A DNA stretch of 64,000 nt. Origin: Epiperipatus broadwayi (taxonomy: Eukaryota; Onychophora; Udeonychophora; Euonychophora; Peripatidae). The stretch is from the NCBI GenBank assembly GCA_028023455.1, contig JAQFVV010000031.1, positions 6,366,926 to 6,430,925 of the forward strand, written 5' to 3'. The position numbers and the translations under genes are program-made. The first letter of the stretch is position 1. The number at the start of each line of letters is the position of its first letter. The notes under the pieces were generated by a model, which saw only the letters and a list, made by a program, of their open reading frames with translations, made no database searches and had not been told where the DNA came from. Of the stretch, positions 1 to 12,722 are shown piece by piece.

Positions 1-230
1 AACTGGCCAATCTTCAGTAATATCTTAGCTAGCTAAGTATATGTGTAGTCTTCGAATAATATGTATGCTTGTTTCATGTTGTGAATATATATCTGTGGAT
101 CCTCTCTTCATTATTGAAGCTAAAATTTATTTAAGTTTATGTCTACTATATTTCTTTGAATGATACAATTGCCAAGAGAAAAAAAACAACAACTGTTCAT
201 TGGATAAAAAAATGTGTTTATTATTTTCAG

Positions 231-301
231 TGCCTTGTGTTTTGCAGACTGTGGCTGAAGGAGAACTTTTGGTCTGGACAGACAGCTCAGCAAAGAAATA
301 G
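231..301 (+). CDS. Possible 3'-terminal exon of a host gene (partial)
   Basis: A pyrimidine-rich tract ending TTATTTTCAG (221-230) and a second acceptor ending TTTTGCAG (247) precede an open stretch. Read from 248 it ends in the residues TVAEGELLVWTDSSAKK and a TAG stop at 299-301. The stretch is less AT-rich than its surroundings. An AATAAA at 486-491 could end the 3' UTR. The string ELLVW also occurs at the end of PR/SET domains of PRDM proteins, but this is too short to name a family. If real, the rest of the gene lies left of the window on the plus strand. A chance ORF next to an AG is the alternative. Confidence 0.3.
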
Positions 302-485
302 TTCTGCTAATGAGCTAATGTTTTGTTTTTTTTAAAAAAAAAGATTAATTGGTGAAACTTTATTTTATAAAATGGATGCATGATAAGGTATACATTTATT
401 ATATAATATTTATGGGTTTATAACAAATGATAGGCATTCCTAATATTATATTTAGTCAAATTTATTTTTGATATGAAGTTATGCC

Positions 486-491
486 AATAAA
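486..491 (+). terminator. Candidate polyadenylation signal AATAAA
   Basis: AATAAA lies about 185 bases after the possible stop codon at 299-301. In DNA this AT-rich the hexamer is common by chance, so it only has value if the upstream exon is real. Confidence 0.2.
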
Positions 492-509
492 ATATATCTG
501 GTTTATTTT

Positions 510-2430
510 ACATGCAACTGGATATATTAATCTTGTATGTTAGGTAAACAGTATGTTAAATTTATCAGAAGTGAATAATTTTATAGTTTATTCTATAACA
601 GCATATTTCTCATTCAAAGTTTCAACAAATTTCTATTTTGTTAGTTAATTACTTTCTTAACAGTTATTCTTTATTAGTATATCCACTTTATCTTAGTATA
701 AACGTTTATGCTATACATTGCTATTGAATATTCCTTGCTTAAAGTTAAATTTATTATACAATTCTGTATATTCTGTTCAGTCGCTTAGCTGAGATATATG
801 TTAAATTCATTGGTTTTAGATATTGATTGAAGTATGTATTTTGATATAATTATTAGTATATTTTGCTATCTTTCCTAAGTTTAGAGTTGATATATGCTTA
901 ATATCAGCATATTTTGATATTTATTAGATGTTATGCTTTGCAGGATGGAAATGTGATCCCCATATTGCATTGTATTCTCCATGAGTGGATTATTTTTATA
1001 TCTTGTTCTAGCATGATGTCCCATGGAAAGGACTCTCTAGAATTTATGTGATGTTTTTATATAGTTAGTATAGCTTAATCCCATGAGAGGATTATCTTTT
1101 GGTGCATGTTCCTTTTTCTTGGGTGGTGAGACAAATTCTATACCTACATTTTTGCCTGAGAGATAGGCCTGAAAACAACTAATCCTTTTAATAAAGTATT
1201 TGTCCTGGAGAGGTACCTTAGTATTTTTATCCCTCATGTGAATTTAGAATATTTTTCCACCATAAAAAGTGTAGATTATCATGTTCTATTGAGAAGTTAT
1301 GGCAAGGATAGATGTTAGATTTGAGGTGTTAGTTCCTCAGGGTGCAGTTTATTATTAGTAGTGCCTTAGTGATTTGGATTAATATCTGTATTGTACTAAT
1401 AAGCTTTGCTTGTAGGTCATAAGCAAACAAATTGAATAGAATTAATTTAAAACTGTGTATTTTTAAACACTTAGTTATTAAAGGAATATTCAAACACAAT
1501 GTTTTATTTTTATCAATATCTGAGAAATATTTTTCGCTGGAATTGTAAGTTATTTTTAGTTAAATTATCTGTTATTATTTTTATGTGGTCATTAAGTGAG
1601 TATTAATTTGTGCGTAGGACTTCTGATGAATGACCCATATCCATTCATAATTTATTTTAATTCCAAATCAGAATTTAGTCAACTCAGTAACAGTAAATTT
1701 TAATAGTTTAAAAGAGAGAGAAGTATTTGAACCCAGTTCATAATAGTTAAACAAATAATATTTATTTCAATTTCTGTCCTTCACATCATAATAAAATAGT
1801 GAGATGATAATTTAAAACAAGGGATTTATTTTACCGATTTTTTTATAAGACTTAAATTGAAACTGTTATTATTTGTCCACAGTCTCCCAAAATTTTATCA
1901 GTTGTACATTTCAGATAGTTATTTCAATTTAATATTGTAATCTTAAAATATAGGAATAGATTATTTTAATTATATTCTTGAAAAGAACAGCTAATGTAAT
2001 TACACATTTGTGATAATAGTGTTATATTGGATTGTAGCATATATAAAATTTTATATATTTTTATTTTATTTTGTGTCATTAATAAATTATAATTTTTTTA
2101 AATCAATCATCCTTTGGGTTCGTTTTCTATATGCGAAATATATGTGTGTTTGCATTTTTGCAAAACATTTTCTTGAGTCCTAAATCATTTCAAACTCCAG
2201 AAATCTCAACACACCAGATAAGCAATTGAATGCCAGATAAGCAAATTTATGCAGATCTTAACATTTCATTATGGATTATAGTTGTTTTATGAAAATGGTA
2301 AACTTCAGATGTAACATTTATTTAATGGTGAAATAAATTGTATTTCAAGTTATTAACTCTGACTGCACATTATTCCATTTATGTTTTAAGTTAAATTATT
2401 GAAATAAACAGTTAATTAATTTATTGCATT
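510..2430. other. AT-rich non-coding DNA
   Basis: No convincing exon, RNA gene or element boundary seen. Weakly repeated phrases near 975 and 1080 (CCATGAG.GGATTAT) suggest a very old internal duplication. Confidence 0.5.
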
Positions 2431-2518
2431 GTCATGGATGATGGAGAGGTATCTTGGGCAAAGGCTGAGTTATTTGTCATGGATGATGGAGAGGTATCTT
2501 GGGCAAAGGCTGAGTTAT
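2431..2518. repeat. Two-copy 45-bp tandem duplication
   Basis: The unit starting GTCATGGATGATGGAGAGG at 2431 is repeated without change at 2476 and runs through GGCTGAGTTAT. The perfect identity in otherwise decayed DNA indicates a recent slippage duplication. Confidence 0.95.
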
Positions 2519-4744
2519 CCTAAATTTTATGCAATTAATTTATTTCAGTATTATTCATATTATCATTTCTTTAAGTAATTATAATTGTTTTTATTATGTG
2601 TTAGGACACATTAGCTTAAGTGAAGTGAATGTTTCCTATAGCTTAACCAGAATATCAGTCATGAGTCAACACAATATTGTAGAGAACTTTCTTAAGATAA
2701 ACAGAAGGATCCTGAGATCATCATCATTATTTTATTCTATTTAAAAGTTATTGATTATCATTGTTTTTATAACTGTTGAGGCATAAGAATAACTTTATTT
2801 TCAATTGTACTAAAAGATAAATATTTTTCATTTTCATTTTACTCTGCAAGAGTAAAGTTCATTTCAGATCATATTGACAAATAATTTGCTTAGTATATAT
2901 ATATTTTTAAAAGACAGTGAAAAAGATGTGAGAAGATATCATTATTATTTAAAAGTACAAATGTTTGTAGCTCAGAGAATCTGTTTTTGATAAAGGAAGT
3001 ATTTTATTTTATTCTAAATTATTAATTAGGGAATGATGGCAGTTTTCTCTCTCTTCCCAAGTTATTTATTTTACTTATAATGATTTATTTATGATTTTAA
3101 ATTCTTTCTTTATCTTAATTGCATATCTCTGCAGCTGAATTCTTTATAACGAACCGACCACTGAGCATAGCACATGTTTTATTATTACAGATTTATAGTT
3201 GTTTATAAGAGTCCCAATGTATGTTATTATTAGCGATTATATTACTTCATTTTAAATGTTAGAAACGGTGCCTCAACTTAGGAGCATGACATATGGGTTT
3301 AGGCATCGTTTAATTGGGTTAAAATATATATAGTAATTAAAGCCTCTCTTAATGCACATTATATGCTTGTGTTAAGTGTATTATGAGTATTATGCAAGCA
3401 TGTATTTAAAATATGTAGATATGTATGCTAATGCAACTTGAACATATGTAAAAAATATGTATCTTAAAGTTATTATTTCCAGTGATTCATTCATAAACTA
3501 TAATTATCTAATTTTCTGAATCATGAAAAGATTATTCTAAGGTCCATTGTTGTCTTTAAATCCTTTGATGATCTTGGATTTTTTTGGAGATGTGCACCAG
3601 TTGTTGGCTGAGAATTTAGAGAAAAAGTATAGAATGAATCATTTGTGTGCTTGTTTTTTTTTTTATATAGGAATCCATGATTTATTGATTTTGAAAAGTT
3701 TGGATATGTCTATAATGGTTGGAGTATTTTGGTCTATTTTGATTTTGTTTTAAAAATAGTGGTGATGGAAAATGCAGATAAAAATATAGAAAAACAGATA
3801 TCATGATTTCCTTCTCTTTCCAGTCAATGTAAGATATCCGTTTCTGTTTTCAAGCTCAAAGATTTTTTTTAAATTTTTTCATGGTCATATTACTTGCAGT
3901 CATGACTCTAATTGAAAATGTAACAGAATTGCTAGGTAAAAATGTGACTTTTAACAGTCCAAAAATACAACAAAATGGATGAGAAAGTGAAAGAAAGGTA
4001 GCAGTTAACAATTTTTTGTGCTTTTCTGTGCAACTGTTTCTTGTTAGACTGGAAAAATATATATACACTAAAGTTTTATTTTTTTTTTTTACAAATTTGT
4101 ACTATTAAACATTATTATATTACTTACATAAAATTATTTAGAATTTAAAAGAATATTAATTACAACTTATATAATTGATCATAAAAAACGTATTTATCAT
4201 TAGGGTAAGAATAAGTAATTAAATTAGCATAATTGTACTTTGTCAAAACTACTAAAAAATATTATAATGTATTAATATATATATATATAATGCATTTTGG
4301 GTTTCCATATTGTAATCAATATTTAAGGCTTTCTTTTTACAATATATTCTACGCAATTCTAAATAAAGATCACTTTATATACAAATATGTACACTAACTG
4401 TGATTTTTTTTACTAGATCTCATATTTAATTTAGTTCAGTGAATAAGTTCTTTGAAATTATTTACCTTTTTTTTTTTTGATTAGTGCAGTCAACATATTT
4501 AAATAAATATTAAAAGTATGATTTTTTTTCCCTTTTATTTGTATACAATTTTAGAAATGTTTTTTTAAACTGAAAATACATTTACATTAGCAGTTTTATG
4601 CTGAATAAAATATTCATTTTATTTTTCAGTTCTACATTTTTATACATGTGTGATGATGTTACAAAATCAAACAAACAGATTGTTTTTTTTTTTTTTTAAT
4701 TTAAGTAATAACTTGTAGATTTATGACTTTACGCTTGTCCAAAT
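2519..4744. other. AT-rich non-coding DNA
   Basis: Homopolymer runs and short (TA)n only. The small open frames here (for example 3547-3753) have low-complexity AT-driven composition and no recognisable motif. Confidence 0.5.
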
Positions 4745-4990
4745 TATGATAATAATAAATAGTGCTATCACATTTATAACGTAAAGCTGTAAATAAATTA
4801 TTTAAAATGGCTGAGTGTTTTCGAGAAACTGTACTTCTCATAATCATAGCCAATTCTGACTCGTTCGTTGAAATATCAGAATTGGCTATGATTATGAGAA
4901 ATACAGTTTCTCGAAAGCGCTCAGCCATTTTAAATAATTTATTTACAGTTTTACATTATAAGTGTGATAGCACTATTTAATATTATCATA
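4745..4990. mobile_element. Fold-back MITE, arms of about 116 bp
   Basis: The left arm (4745-4860) and right arm (4875-4990) are reverse complements with only a handful of mismatches, separated by about 14 bases. Both arms carry AAAATGGCTGAG and TTCTCATAATCATAGCC. Transcribed DNA would form one very long hairpin. The 75-codon minus-strand frame across it reads through the palindrome and is not a gene. A diverged part of the same family lies at 9103-9150. Confidence 0.9.
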
Positions 4991-5529
4991 TTTTTAATTT
5001 AGATTTATTATTTTTTGATCATATTATGTTTATTATTATGAAGTCTTTTTTTTCCAAAATAATAATTATGATAACTATATTACAATACAATGATCGATGA
5101 GATGTTTGATAATCATTATTTTTGTTGCAAGCAAAAAACTGTTAGTAAAATATTAATTCATAAATGTGAGTAAATAGAGTGTGCATTTTTAAATTAATAT
5201 ATACATTTAAAATTTAATATGGTTTTAATGTATTTGGTTGTATATCATTGGAACATAATTTTGATTATTTATTGTATTGAAACAAACACTTTGGGGGATA
5301 GGCATTTGTAATTATTAACAATGAAAATCATTACTTTGGATATATCATTAATGAAAAATTGATTGTTTTGCAAAAGCACTGGATGAAAATGAAATGAATT
5401 AATGTATTGTAAATTCATCAATCATATATTAAGTTTATAATCAAAATATTATATACAGCACTAATATTGTATATTGCATTGTGTATCATGAATAAACTCT
5501 GTGTGGTACAATTGCAGTAAGAAAGTTAT

Positions 5530-8040
5530 TTTGCTTTTGGATGACATAGTGTATAATAACTATCCCATGGCATCAACAATCTTACAAACTGGCCACCAAA
5601 ATTATAATATTTTATGATAGTTATAATGAATAGTTCACTGTAAATCAAAATAGTGGATACAAATTGGTGATGATTACTATTATGATTCCTCACATAATGG
5701 GCAAGAGCTAAGCAAGATACCCTACATGCTCCATTTATTGTTAGTTCTATAATTAATTCCACCAATCATGATTCCTTGTGCATTAATAACTTTACCAAAG
5801 TTATTTACAATTTTTTTTTTTAGCTCATCATTAGCAATCATTAGTTTATTCAGCTAAAAAAATACTTTGAACACTTTTTTTATCACTTATCTTTAGTCTT
5901 ACTTTCTTCGTTTCATTTGATAACTCTTGCAATATTATTTGAAACTCTGAAGCATTATTTGCAAAAACAATCACGTCAATTCCAAAATCTAAATGACATA
6001 AATAATCTGTTTTTAATTTGTTAGCTTAATGATTTAATGCATAATATAGTCTTTGTGAAACAACTATAGTAAGTTTTGAAGTTATGAATCATCCTGTCAC
6101 ACAACACTTCTCAATATTAATCATTATAGTACTACTTTGTAATCTAATCACTGCACTTAAATATGTATTTTTTTAGATTATGGCAATATCTTGTGTGCAT
6201 ATTTTGTTTATCCAATGTTTTAGTCACTATAGAAATACTTACAGAATCAATTGCATTTTTCTAATCTATAAATTTAAACCATAATGAAAACATATTCCTT
6301 TGGTATTTTTTGTAACTGCTTTCAATATCTGAAAAGGATTCACTTTCCTAAACTACTTTTGAATCCAGCTTTTTGTTATGGCTGGTTAAAGTTCAAAGTT
6401 CACTGTAAATGAGTTGTAATTATCTTGATAAATTTTTTTTATAGAATTGATTGAAGACTGATAGACTTGTAATTTCTAATATATTCTTAATCATGTTTTT
6501 TAATTATTATTACTTTGTTATTTTTTATTTCTTTGCTAATATTTTTTATATTTTTCCACCTACTTCTTTTAAGAAATAGATTATAATTTCATCATTTTAT
6601 CTTCTCCTTAGATTTGATTGCATGAATCCCTTCCTCATTTAAAATGCAGGGCAATTCACAAGATGTTCTTTGTTTAGTTGTTCATTAAGTCACATATTTA
6701 ATACTGCTAATTTAGTAATAGTTCATTTTTTATTCTTATTGCAGAAATAACTTTGTTATCAATACCAAAGATGTTCTTTGCAGTTTTGATATCTTTATTC
6801 TCTTCATGAGATTTCCTTGTTTTTCATTATTATATTTTCTTGTATTATTATAATTAACTATTTTTTATAACATTTTGAAAAAAATACTAGCTATTCAATC
6901 CTTCTTAAAAAATTATTTTTTTTATCTATTTTTATATTCTTTTTTTATACATTGTCATGTCTCACTAGAAATTTTAATAGTCATTTGCTGATTTTCTGTG
7001 TCAACAACCTATGGTACAGTTTGTAATAGGATACCAGTTATCTTTCTATTGATTTTATTCAATTCTGAACCATCTTCAAAATCTGTTATTATTTTATAAA
7101 GATTTGTAAATTCAAATTTCTAATTAATTTGAATGTTTTTGAAATTAGAAATGTCAACAATGGATATTGTTTTTTTAATATTTTTTGTTTACCTAGTTGT
7201 GCATTAACATGTATCTTATATTACACTATCGATGATTACTTCTTGCATTGAATCTATTAAATACATTTTATGTTGGAATACATATTTTCATTTAGTCAAA
7301 ATACACTGCAATTTTGCTGCTTCCTCATCTTTATCTTTCCATGTCTAGTTTTGTTTAGAATATTGCTTAAAATAGAATTCATAATATAAAGCATTTGACC
7401 CTGTTGAAACTCCACTGAACAATGTTTTTTTTAATATTTATATTACAGTAACCAAATTAGCCTACAGTATTTCTATTTTTTAATTGTTTACCAATTCTAG
7501 AATTAAAGTATTCCATGATCATTTTCAATTGTTGTTTAGTCTGATCAAGAGCATGCTGTACATCCATATAAAAAATCATTTACTTCTTCATCACTATAAA
7601 AACTTTTGGGGTGTAAATTTGAATTACCTTCATTGGATATTTCTATTAAGTTAAAAAACTAATCATGCTATTACGTCTGTTATACTATTGATTTCTACAA
7701 TACTTTCTCTTCAACTTTTTATTTATAATGAATTCAACCCCCCTTGGGTTTCTAATATGTGTTCCTTTGCAGTAAAGCTATGACTACTTGTTAAGTCTCC
7801 TCATCATTTCATCTTTCTACACAAAGTCAAACACCCCATTTAATATTTGACAATTCTTTTTCCAACTTGTGTAATCTTCCTTCAACTTATGTAATCTTCC
7901 TTTGCTTGAAAATGATAACTGCATTTGTCAATACCTAAATTATGTGTCATTGAATGTCTTCCTGGATCTACAGTCAGATATTCTTAACACAGTCTTATAT
8001 TCAGCCACCAACTATTGTTTGGTTCCCCCTGGGAATAAAG
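5530..8040 (-). pseudogene. Decayed non-LTR retrotransposon (LINE) with endonuclease and reverse transcriptase remnants
   Basis: Read on the minus strand in shifting frames, the order of motifs fits a LINE. First comes an APE-type endonuclease part: a GGVGFIINKK-like motif near 7720-7740, then a DFNSRIG-like box at about 7487-7513. Then come RT motifs: NYKSISLQSILYKKF at about 6430-6478, QKAGFKSSLG near 6345-6380, and the FADD-box equivalent FGIDVIVFANNASEF at about 5941-5986. The spacing and wording are closest to RTE-like 'endonuclease-reverse transcriptase' elements common in invertebrates. Stops and frameshifts interrupt every domain and one Asp of the active-site pair is lost, so it is inactive. 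Element ends could not be fixed; the limits given are approximate. The assignment is by recognition of motifs, not by alignment. Confidence 0.72.
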
Positions 8041-8049
8041 GTCATATAT

Positions 8050-9102
8050 AAGTTTGTTTATTATCATTGTACATATTAAAAAAATAATTCACATGTACAT
8101 TCATTCTGCTTCCATCAAATCTCAACTCTTATTTTATTATTATCTATCAGACAACTTAAAAGAAATTCCATGATACATTTGATAGTAAAGTCCAGGGTAA
8201 AAACAATAAACTCACTACATTAACTGAAGCATGTTGGTGAGTTGTCGATGTGAATAATCAATAATAATAACAGCTCTTTCAGAAAACATAGGTGATTTGG
8301 ACAAAATGAGTTTGCTCTATTCAGTTTTTTAAAGATAACAGTAGAGTCTCTTTCTGTTTAATACAAGTTTCTTTCTGAAATCAGTATATATTCTTATTAA
8401 AATAGAAATATTCTAATACAATATACACAAGAAATATATTCATTAGATTAAATAGACAGTGGGATAAATTCTTTAAGGAATAAAGTTTTGCCATATAAAT
8501 TTATAATCGGCTTTATATTACAAACGATAAACAGACTATTATATCCATGCTCCCATTATAGTGATTGATAAAATAATTTAAGTGTCTTTGCAAAAATCAT
8601 ACCATTGTATTTTATTTTATGACACAATATCTATACTTTTTTTTTTTCAGAATTACAATCGCAATAGTCATTTATATGTGGTTATTAATGTTGATAACTA
8701 TGATGATGATGATGATATTAAAATATATATAATTAATACTCATTTTACTTTTCTGCAAACTTTAAATAAAAAAAAGTATATTGATGACCTTCAAAATGCT
8801 TTTAAATAACCAATGTATATTCAAGTAAGGTAGTATAATTATTGATATAGATTATAAAATTTTAATTCAAAAGTAGTATTTTCTATCAAACCCCAGTTAA
8901 CTGCTATCAACTTTAAATAAATATATAATAATGGAATATTTTTAGTTAATTAATCGCTTTAGAAACTATGAAATTTTATTTAACCTGAAATATAATTTAA
9001 TTTTAACAAAGTTAAATTATAAGTATAGCATTTTCTATAATGATGCCTGATAATCTTTATTGTTTAATACCTTATAAATAAGCAAATAGTGTATACTTTG
9101 TG
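8050..9102. other. AT-rich non-coding DNA
   Basis: Holds a short (GAT)n run near 8703-8716 and poly-T tracts. Nothing else recognised. Confidence 0.45.
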
Positions 9103-9150
9103 GCTATGATTATGATGGCTTTGAGCCTTGAAAGCACTTAGCCATTTAAT
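9103..9150. mobile_element. Diverged fragment of the 4745-4990 MITE family
   Basis: The stretch GGCTATGATTATGA followed by CTT/CTCGAAAG, CTTAGCCATTT and AATRAATATAT matches, in order, the right arm of the fold-back element at 4875-4990, with an internal gap. Only one arm is present. Confidence 0.55.
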
Positions 9151-9599
9151 GAATATATATTAAAATAATATATATATATATATTCTTTATTTGTTTTGAG
9201 CTTTGTGTGCTTGTGTGTGTTAGCGCATTTTATATATTTTAATACCTTATAAAGGTGAGATGGGACATTACCAATTGAAGAAACCTATTGATCAAAATGT
9301 GGTTTAGAAGCAGCAAACATTACCTCCCCCCACCAAATATGCTTTCAAATATATTTTTAAATATGTCAGTGATCACATAATGTAAGATTATAATGAATAA
9401 ATAGAAAGTGATCAAAATATAAATGGTAAAGATTATTACTGGCTTATTTAGAAAATATATAGATATATTTGAATTTAATTAAATTTAAAATTTATGTCCA
9501 AGATTAAAAGATAAATTTTAAAAAAAGGTTATTTTTAGTAAATGGCTTCTAAAAAATAATATACAAAATGTAAATATGTAAATATGTGATATAGAGATA

Positions 9600-9711
9600 T
9601 CATCTTTATTGTTAAAATGAGGTTGACTTGACAACAGTTTCAAATTGTTGATTGTTATTGATGTTAGAATTATCTAAGTGTTGACTGGTTTTAATGATAT
9701 ATATATATATT
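9600..9711 (+). mobile_element. Half of MITE family 'GCCTTGACAACAG'
   Basis: Shares TTTATTGTTAA, GAGGTTG, CTTGACAACAG, AATTGTTGATTGT and TCTAAGT in the same order as one arm of the complete element at 16070-16487. Like that element it terminates in a (TA)n run, which suggests TA-rich insertion sites or a TA-rich terminus. Only one arm is present. Confidence 0.75.
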
Positions 9712-11690
9712 GTAACGGAATATAATATCCCGTCACATTATTTTAAAATTAAAATAAAAGATCATAAATAAAAATTGATTTATTAAAAAGAAAAAAAATT
9801 AACTTAAAAACTGAAATTTAAAAACTGTTTAACATATATAAAGATCGCATGATGGACAACTTTAAAAACTTTTAAAAAATAAAAATATTTGAAAGTAATT
9901 TTTTTGTAAAAAAAAAGTAAAGATATAAAGATTGATATTTTAAAAATAGAAATAATGTTGATTTCTATAGTCTTAGAAAATGGAAATGATTGTCTTATTA
10001 ATTAAATGATTGTTCAAAAGCAAACTATCTCGTGAGGCATGTAAAATAAATTAAATGGTCAGATAAGAGAATACAAAGGAATTAAATGACGAATGCGAAC
10101 ACGAAAATGACAGCACGGACCATAACTGAAACACGAATGGATTAGTGACGTCTTGCTCATTGAATCTCAAGATCTAATGATAAGAGACTAATAAAAATAT
10201 AAAAGCCAAATTATTATTATAATTGTTATCTTAGAGCTGACTATGAATAGATCGTTATAACTAGCTATATTGCAGATTTTCACGATGTGGAAGTCTGCAA
10301 TAAATTTAATTTTCTGGACAACCAGCTGAGGCCTCTGGATGACAGTTCCTGACCAAATTCATGGTAAGTCACAGTTTCATTTCAAAGAAGGACAAAATCT
10401 ACGAAAGTGATCATGAAGATGGACTTCTCAATCTATTAAATCCGTAAAGTATGAACTATTGTGTCTATCTAATAAGAACTTTCCTAAAATTGCAAGTAAT
10501 TAATAACTGAAAATAAGAACTCTTATCTGACTTAAAGAATGCAAATTCAATTATTGATATTTTTTATGTAGATGTTTAAGCAATCATTTCCATTTCATTT
10601 TTTTTGTGTGTGTATTATGTTTTAACTAAAATGTATTAAATTTAAAGTTGGGTGTAGATAGCTGCATGGATAAAGATTAATAACTATGTTTAAATTCGTT
10701 TATGTTTAATTTAAGGGATTTTAATTTCAGGCTATTTGTTTCGTGGTTGTGTCAGTGCTAGTGGAGAGATATATAGACGTTTATATTAACGTAATGTGAA
10801 GCGTGTTTAGCATACAGGGCAACGTGCCCACCTGAATGCATGACCCCAAAGAGGCAGTCATACTGTTGCAATGGTTGCAGATGTATTTCCTGCACCATTA
10901 ACCCCTTCTAGCTCTATGGACAGGGACTTATAAGTCGGCAGAAAGACCGCTTTCCCCCCCATAAGTAGCACTCTTTAAATATATATATATATACATGATT
11001 CCTTAGTCTGACAGATGCACTTTCCTGTTCTAGACACGGATCATTTCCTTCAAATAATATCATGCTGTCAGATGCACATTCCTGTCTGCATGGTTTTATG
11101 CTAGCATCTTCATATTGCATTGATTGCGACTATATATCTGGAAGCAGGCATTGGGTTGACTACAAACTTTTAGTCTGAGATTGAATAAATGTTTTGATAA
11201 GTTTTTAAGTGGAAAAAAAATTTATGTAGACTATCTATACTCGACATGCTAAAGTAACATATAATTTAAATATCCATCTGTGTGATCTATTTGAAATAGT
11301 AATTTAAATTTTTAAAAAATATTAATGTTAAAATCTAAAAATAAATTTATTTCTCAATTTTAAATGTGCGTTAATAAAAATCTATTTGTGTGTTAATTAC
11401 TGGCAGTGGCTTCTTTTATTTTATTGTTCTAAATATTTAATATATATTTTGAGAATAGAAATCTATTGAAACTTATAAATGTTAAAAATCTCTGCTACTC
11501 TATGAGCTAGTGACCTTGGGCTAACGGTCAGAATAATATATATAAAAGGTTTTTTGAATCTTAACTTACGTATCTGACTACTATATAAATTTTTCTAGGT
11601 TCAAACGCCTAGATGGCACCCATGTAGTGTGGATACGTTTAAGGCTCTTTTCATTGACTGTTAATATATATATTATGATGGTTATAGTAA
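9712..11690 (+). mobile_element. TGTAAC repeat, copy A (about 2 kb, non-coding)
   Basis: Begins exactly after a (TA)n run with TGTAACGG and a terminal palindrome running to TCACA at 9738. The same order of landmarks is found on the minus strand at 44378-46346: GGAAATGATTGT, GGATTAGTGACGT, AAGTTGGGTGTAGATAGC, ACTATCTATACTCGAC, CTGGCAGTGG, GAGCTAGTGAC, TTGGGCTAACG, and finally TATAAATTTTTCTAGGTT near 11590. No open frame is conserved between copies. It could be a solo LTR (TG start) or a non-autonomous element. The family is not one I can name. Confidence 0.8.
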
Positions 11691-11699
11691 TTGACTCTT

Positions 11700-12722
11700 C
11701 CTCTATCTGCCATACAGGATGCCACCAGACCATTTGAATCTGGAACATTTATATAGTAGGCAGATACTTCTTGTTAAGATTCTATTTTTATTTGACTGAT
11801 ATGCTCTAGTTGCTGACTCATGGAATAGCTGAGAACTGATAAAGAAAAAAATATATAAAATAAGCCACTGCCAATAATTATCACACAAACATTTATTTAT
11901 GCACATACATAAATTTGAGGAATTAATTTAACATTATTTTACATTTTATTATTATTATTATTTTTAAACTTAAATTTTGTTATTTTTGTAAGTTCGCACA
12001 GATGGATAGCTTATATAATTGGATATTTTAGAATGTTAAACATAGATAGAATACATATACTAAGCACTTAAAAGATTTTGGAAACATTTAACTTCAGGCT
12101 ACAAGATTGCAGCTAAACCAATGCTAGCTTCCTGATATACAAATGCAACCAATGAAAAATGAAGATGTTAGCATAAAACCATGCTGATAGTAATGTACAT
12201 CTGTTGCATTATATTATTTAAAAAGAATGATCTTTGTCCAGTACAGGAATATTCATCTGTCTGGTGAAGAAATCATATATATTTAAAAAATGGAATACAA
12301 AATGCTTCTTATGGAGAGAGAACAGTTCTCACCAACATATAATCCCAATCCATAGAGCATAAGAGAAATCAGTCATGTGGGAAATACATCCATGTCCATT
12401 GCAATGTGATGGTTAGATCTCTGGGACATGCATTTATTTGGGCATTGTGTCCTATATGATAACATGCTTCATCTTATATTGATAAACACCTATTCATCCC
12501 TCCACCAGCATCAACTCAACCGCGAAACAAATAATCCAAAATCAAACCCCTTTAAACTATGCGGCTATCTACACCCAACTTAAATTTAATACTATTTAAT
12601 AATTTAGTTAACATATAAAAAAATAAAAATAAATGAAAATGATTGATTAGAAAACTTAATATATAAGTAAAACGATTATTAACTGATTTAGGGTCCTATT
12701 ACTGGTCAGATAGGTGTTTACT
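11700..12722 (-). mobile_element. TGTAAC repeat, copy B (truncated, inverted relative to copy A)
   Basis: On the minus strand it contains the 3' landmarks of copy A: AACATTTATATAGTAGGCAG at about 11747, AAGCCACTGCCA near 11865, and the complement of AAGTTGGGTGTAGATAGC near 12564-12583. Homology fades around CTATCTGACCAG at about 12700, so the first half including the TGTAAC end is missing. Copies A and B converge tail-to-tail with about 50 bases between them. Confidence 0.78.

Noticed and set aside
4701-4928. 75-codon minus-strand frame
   Set aside because: Runs through the palindromic MITE, so the protein is a by-product of the inverted repeat.
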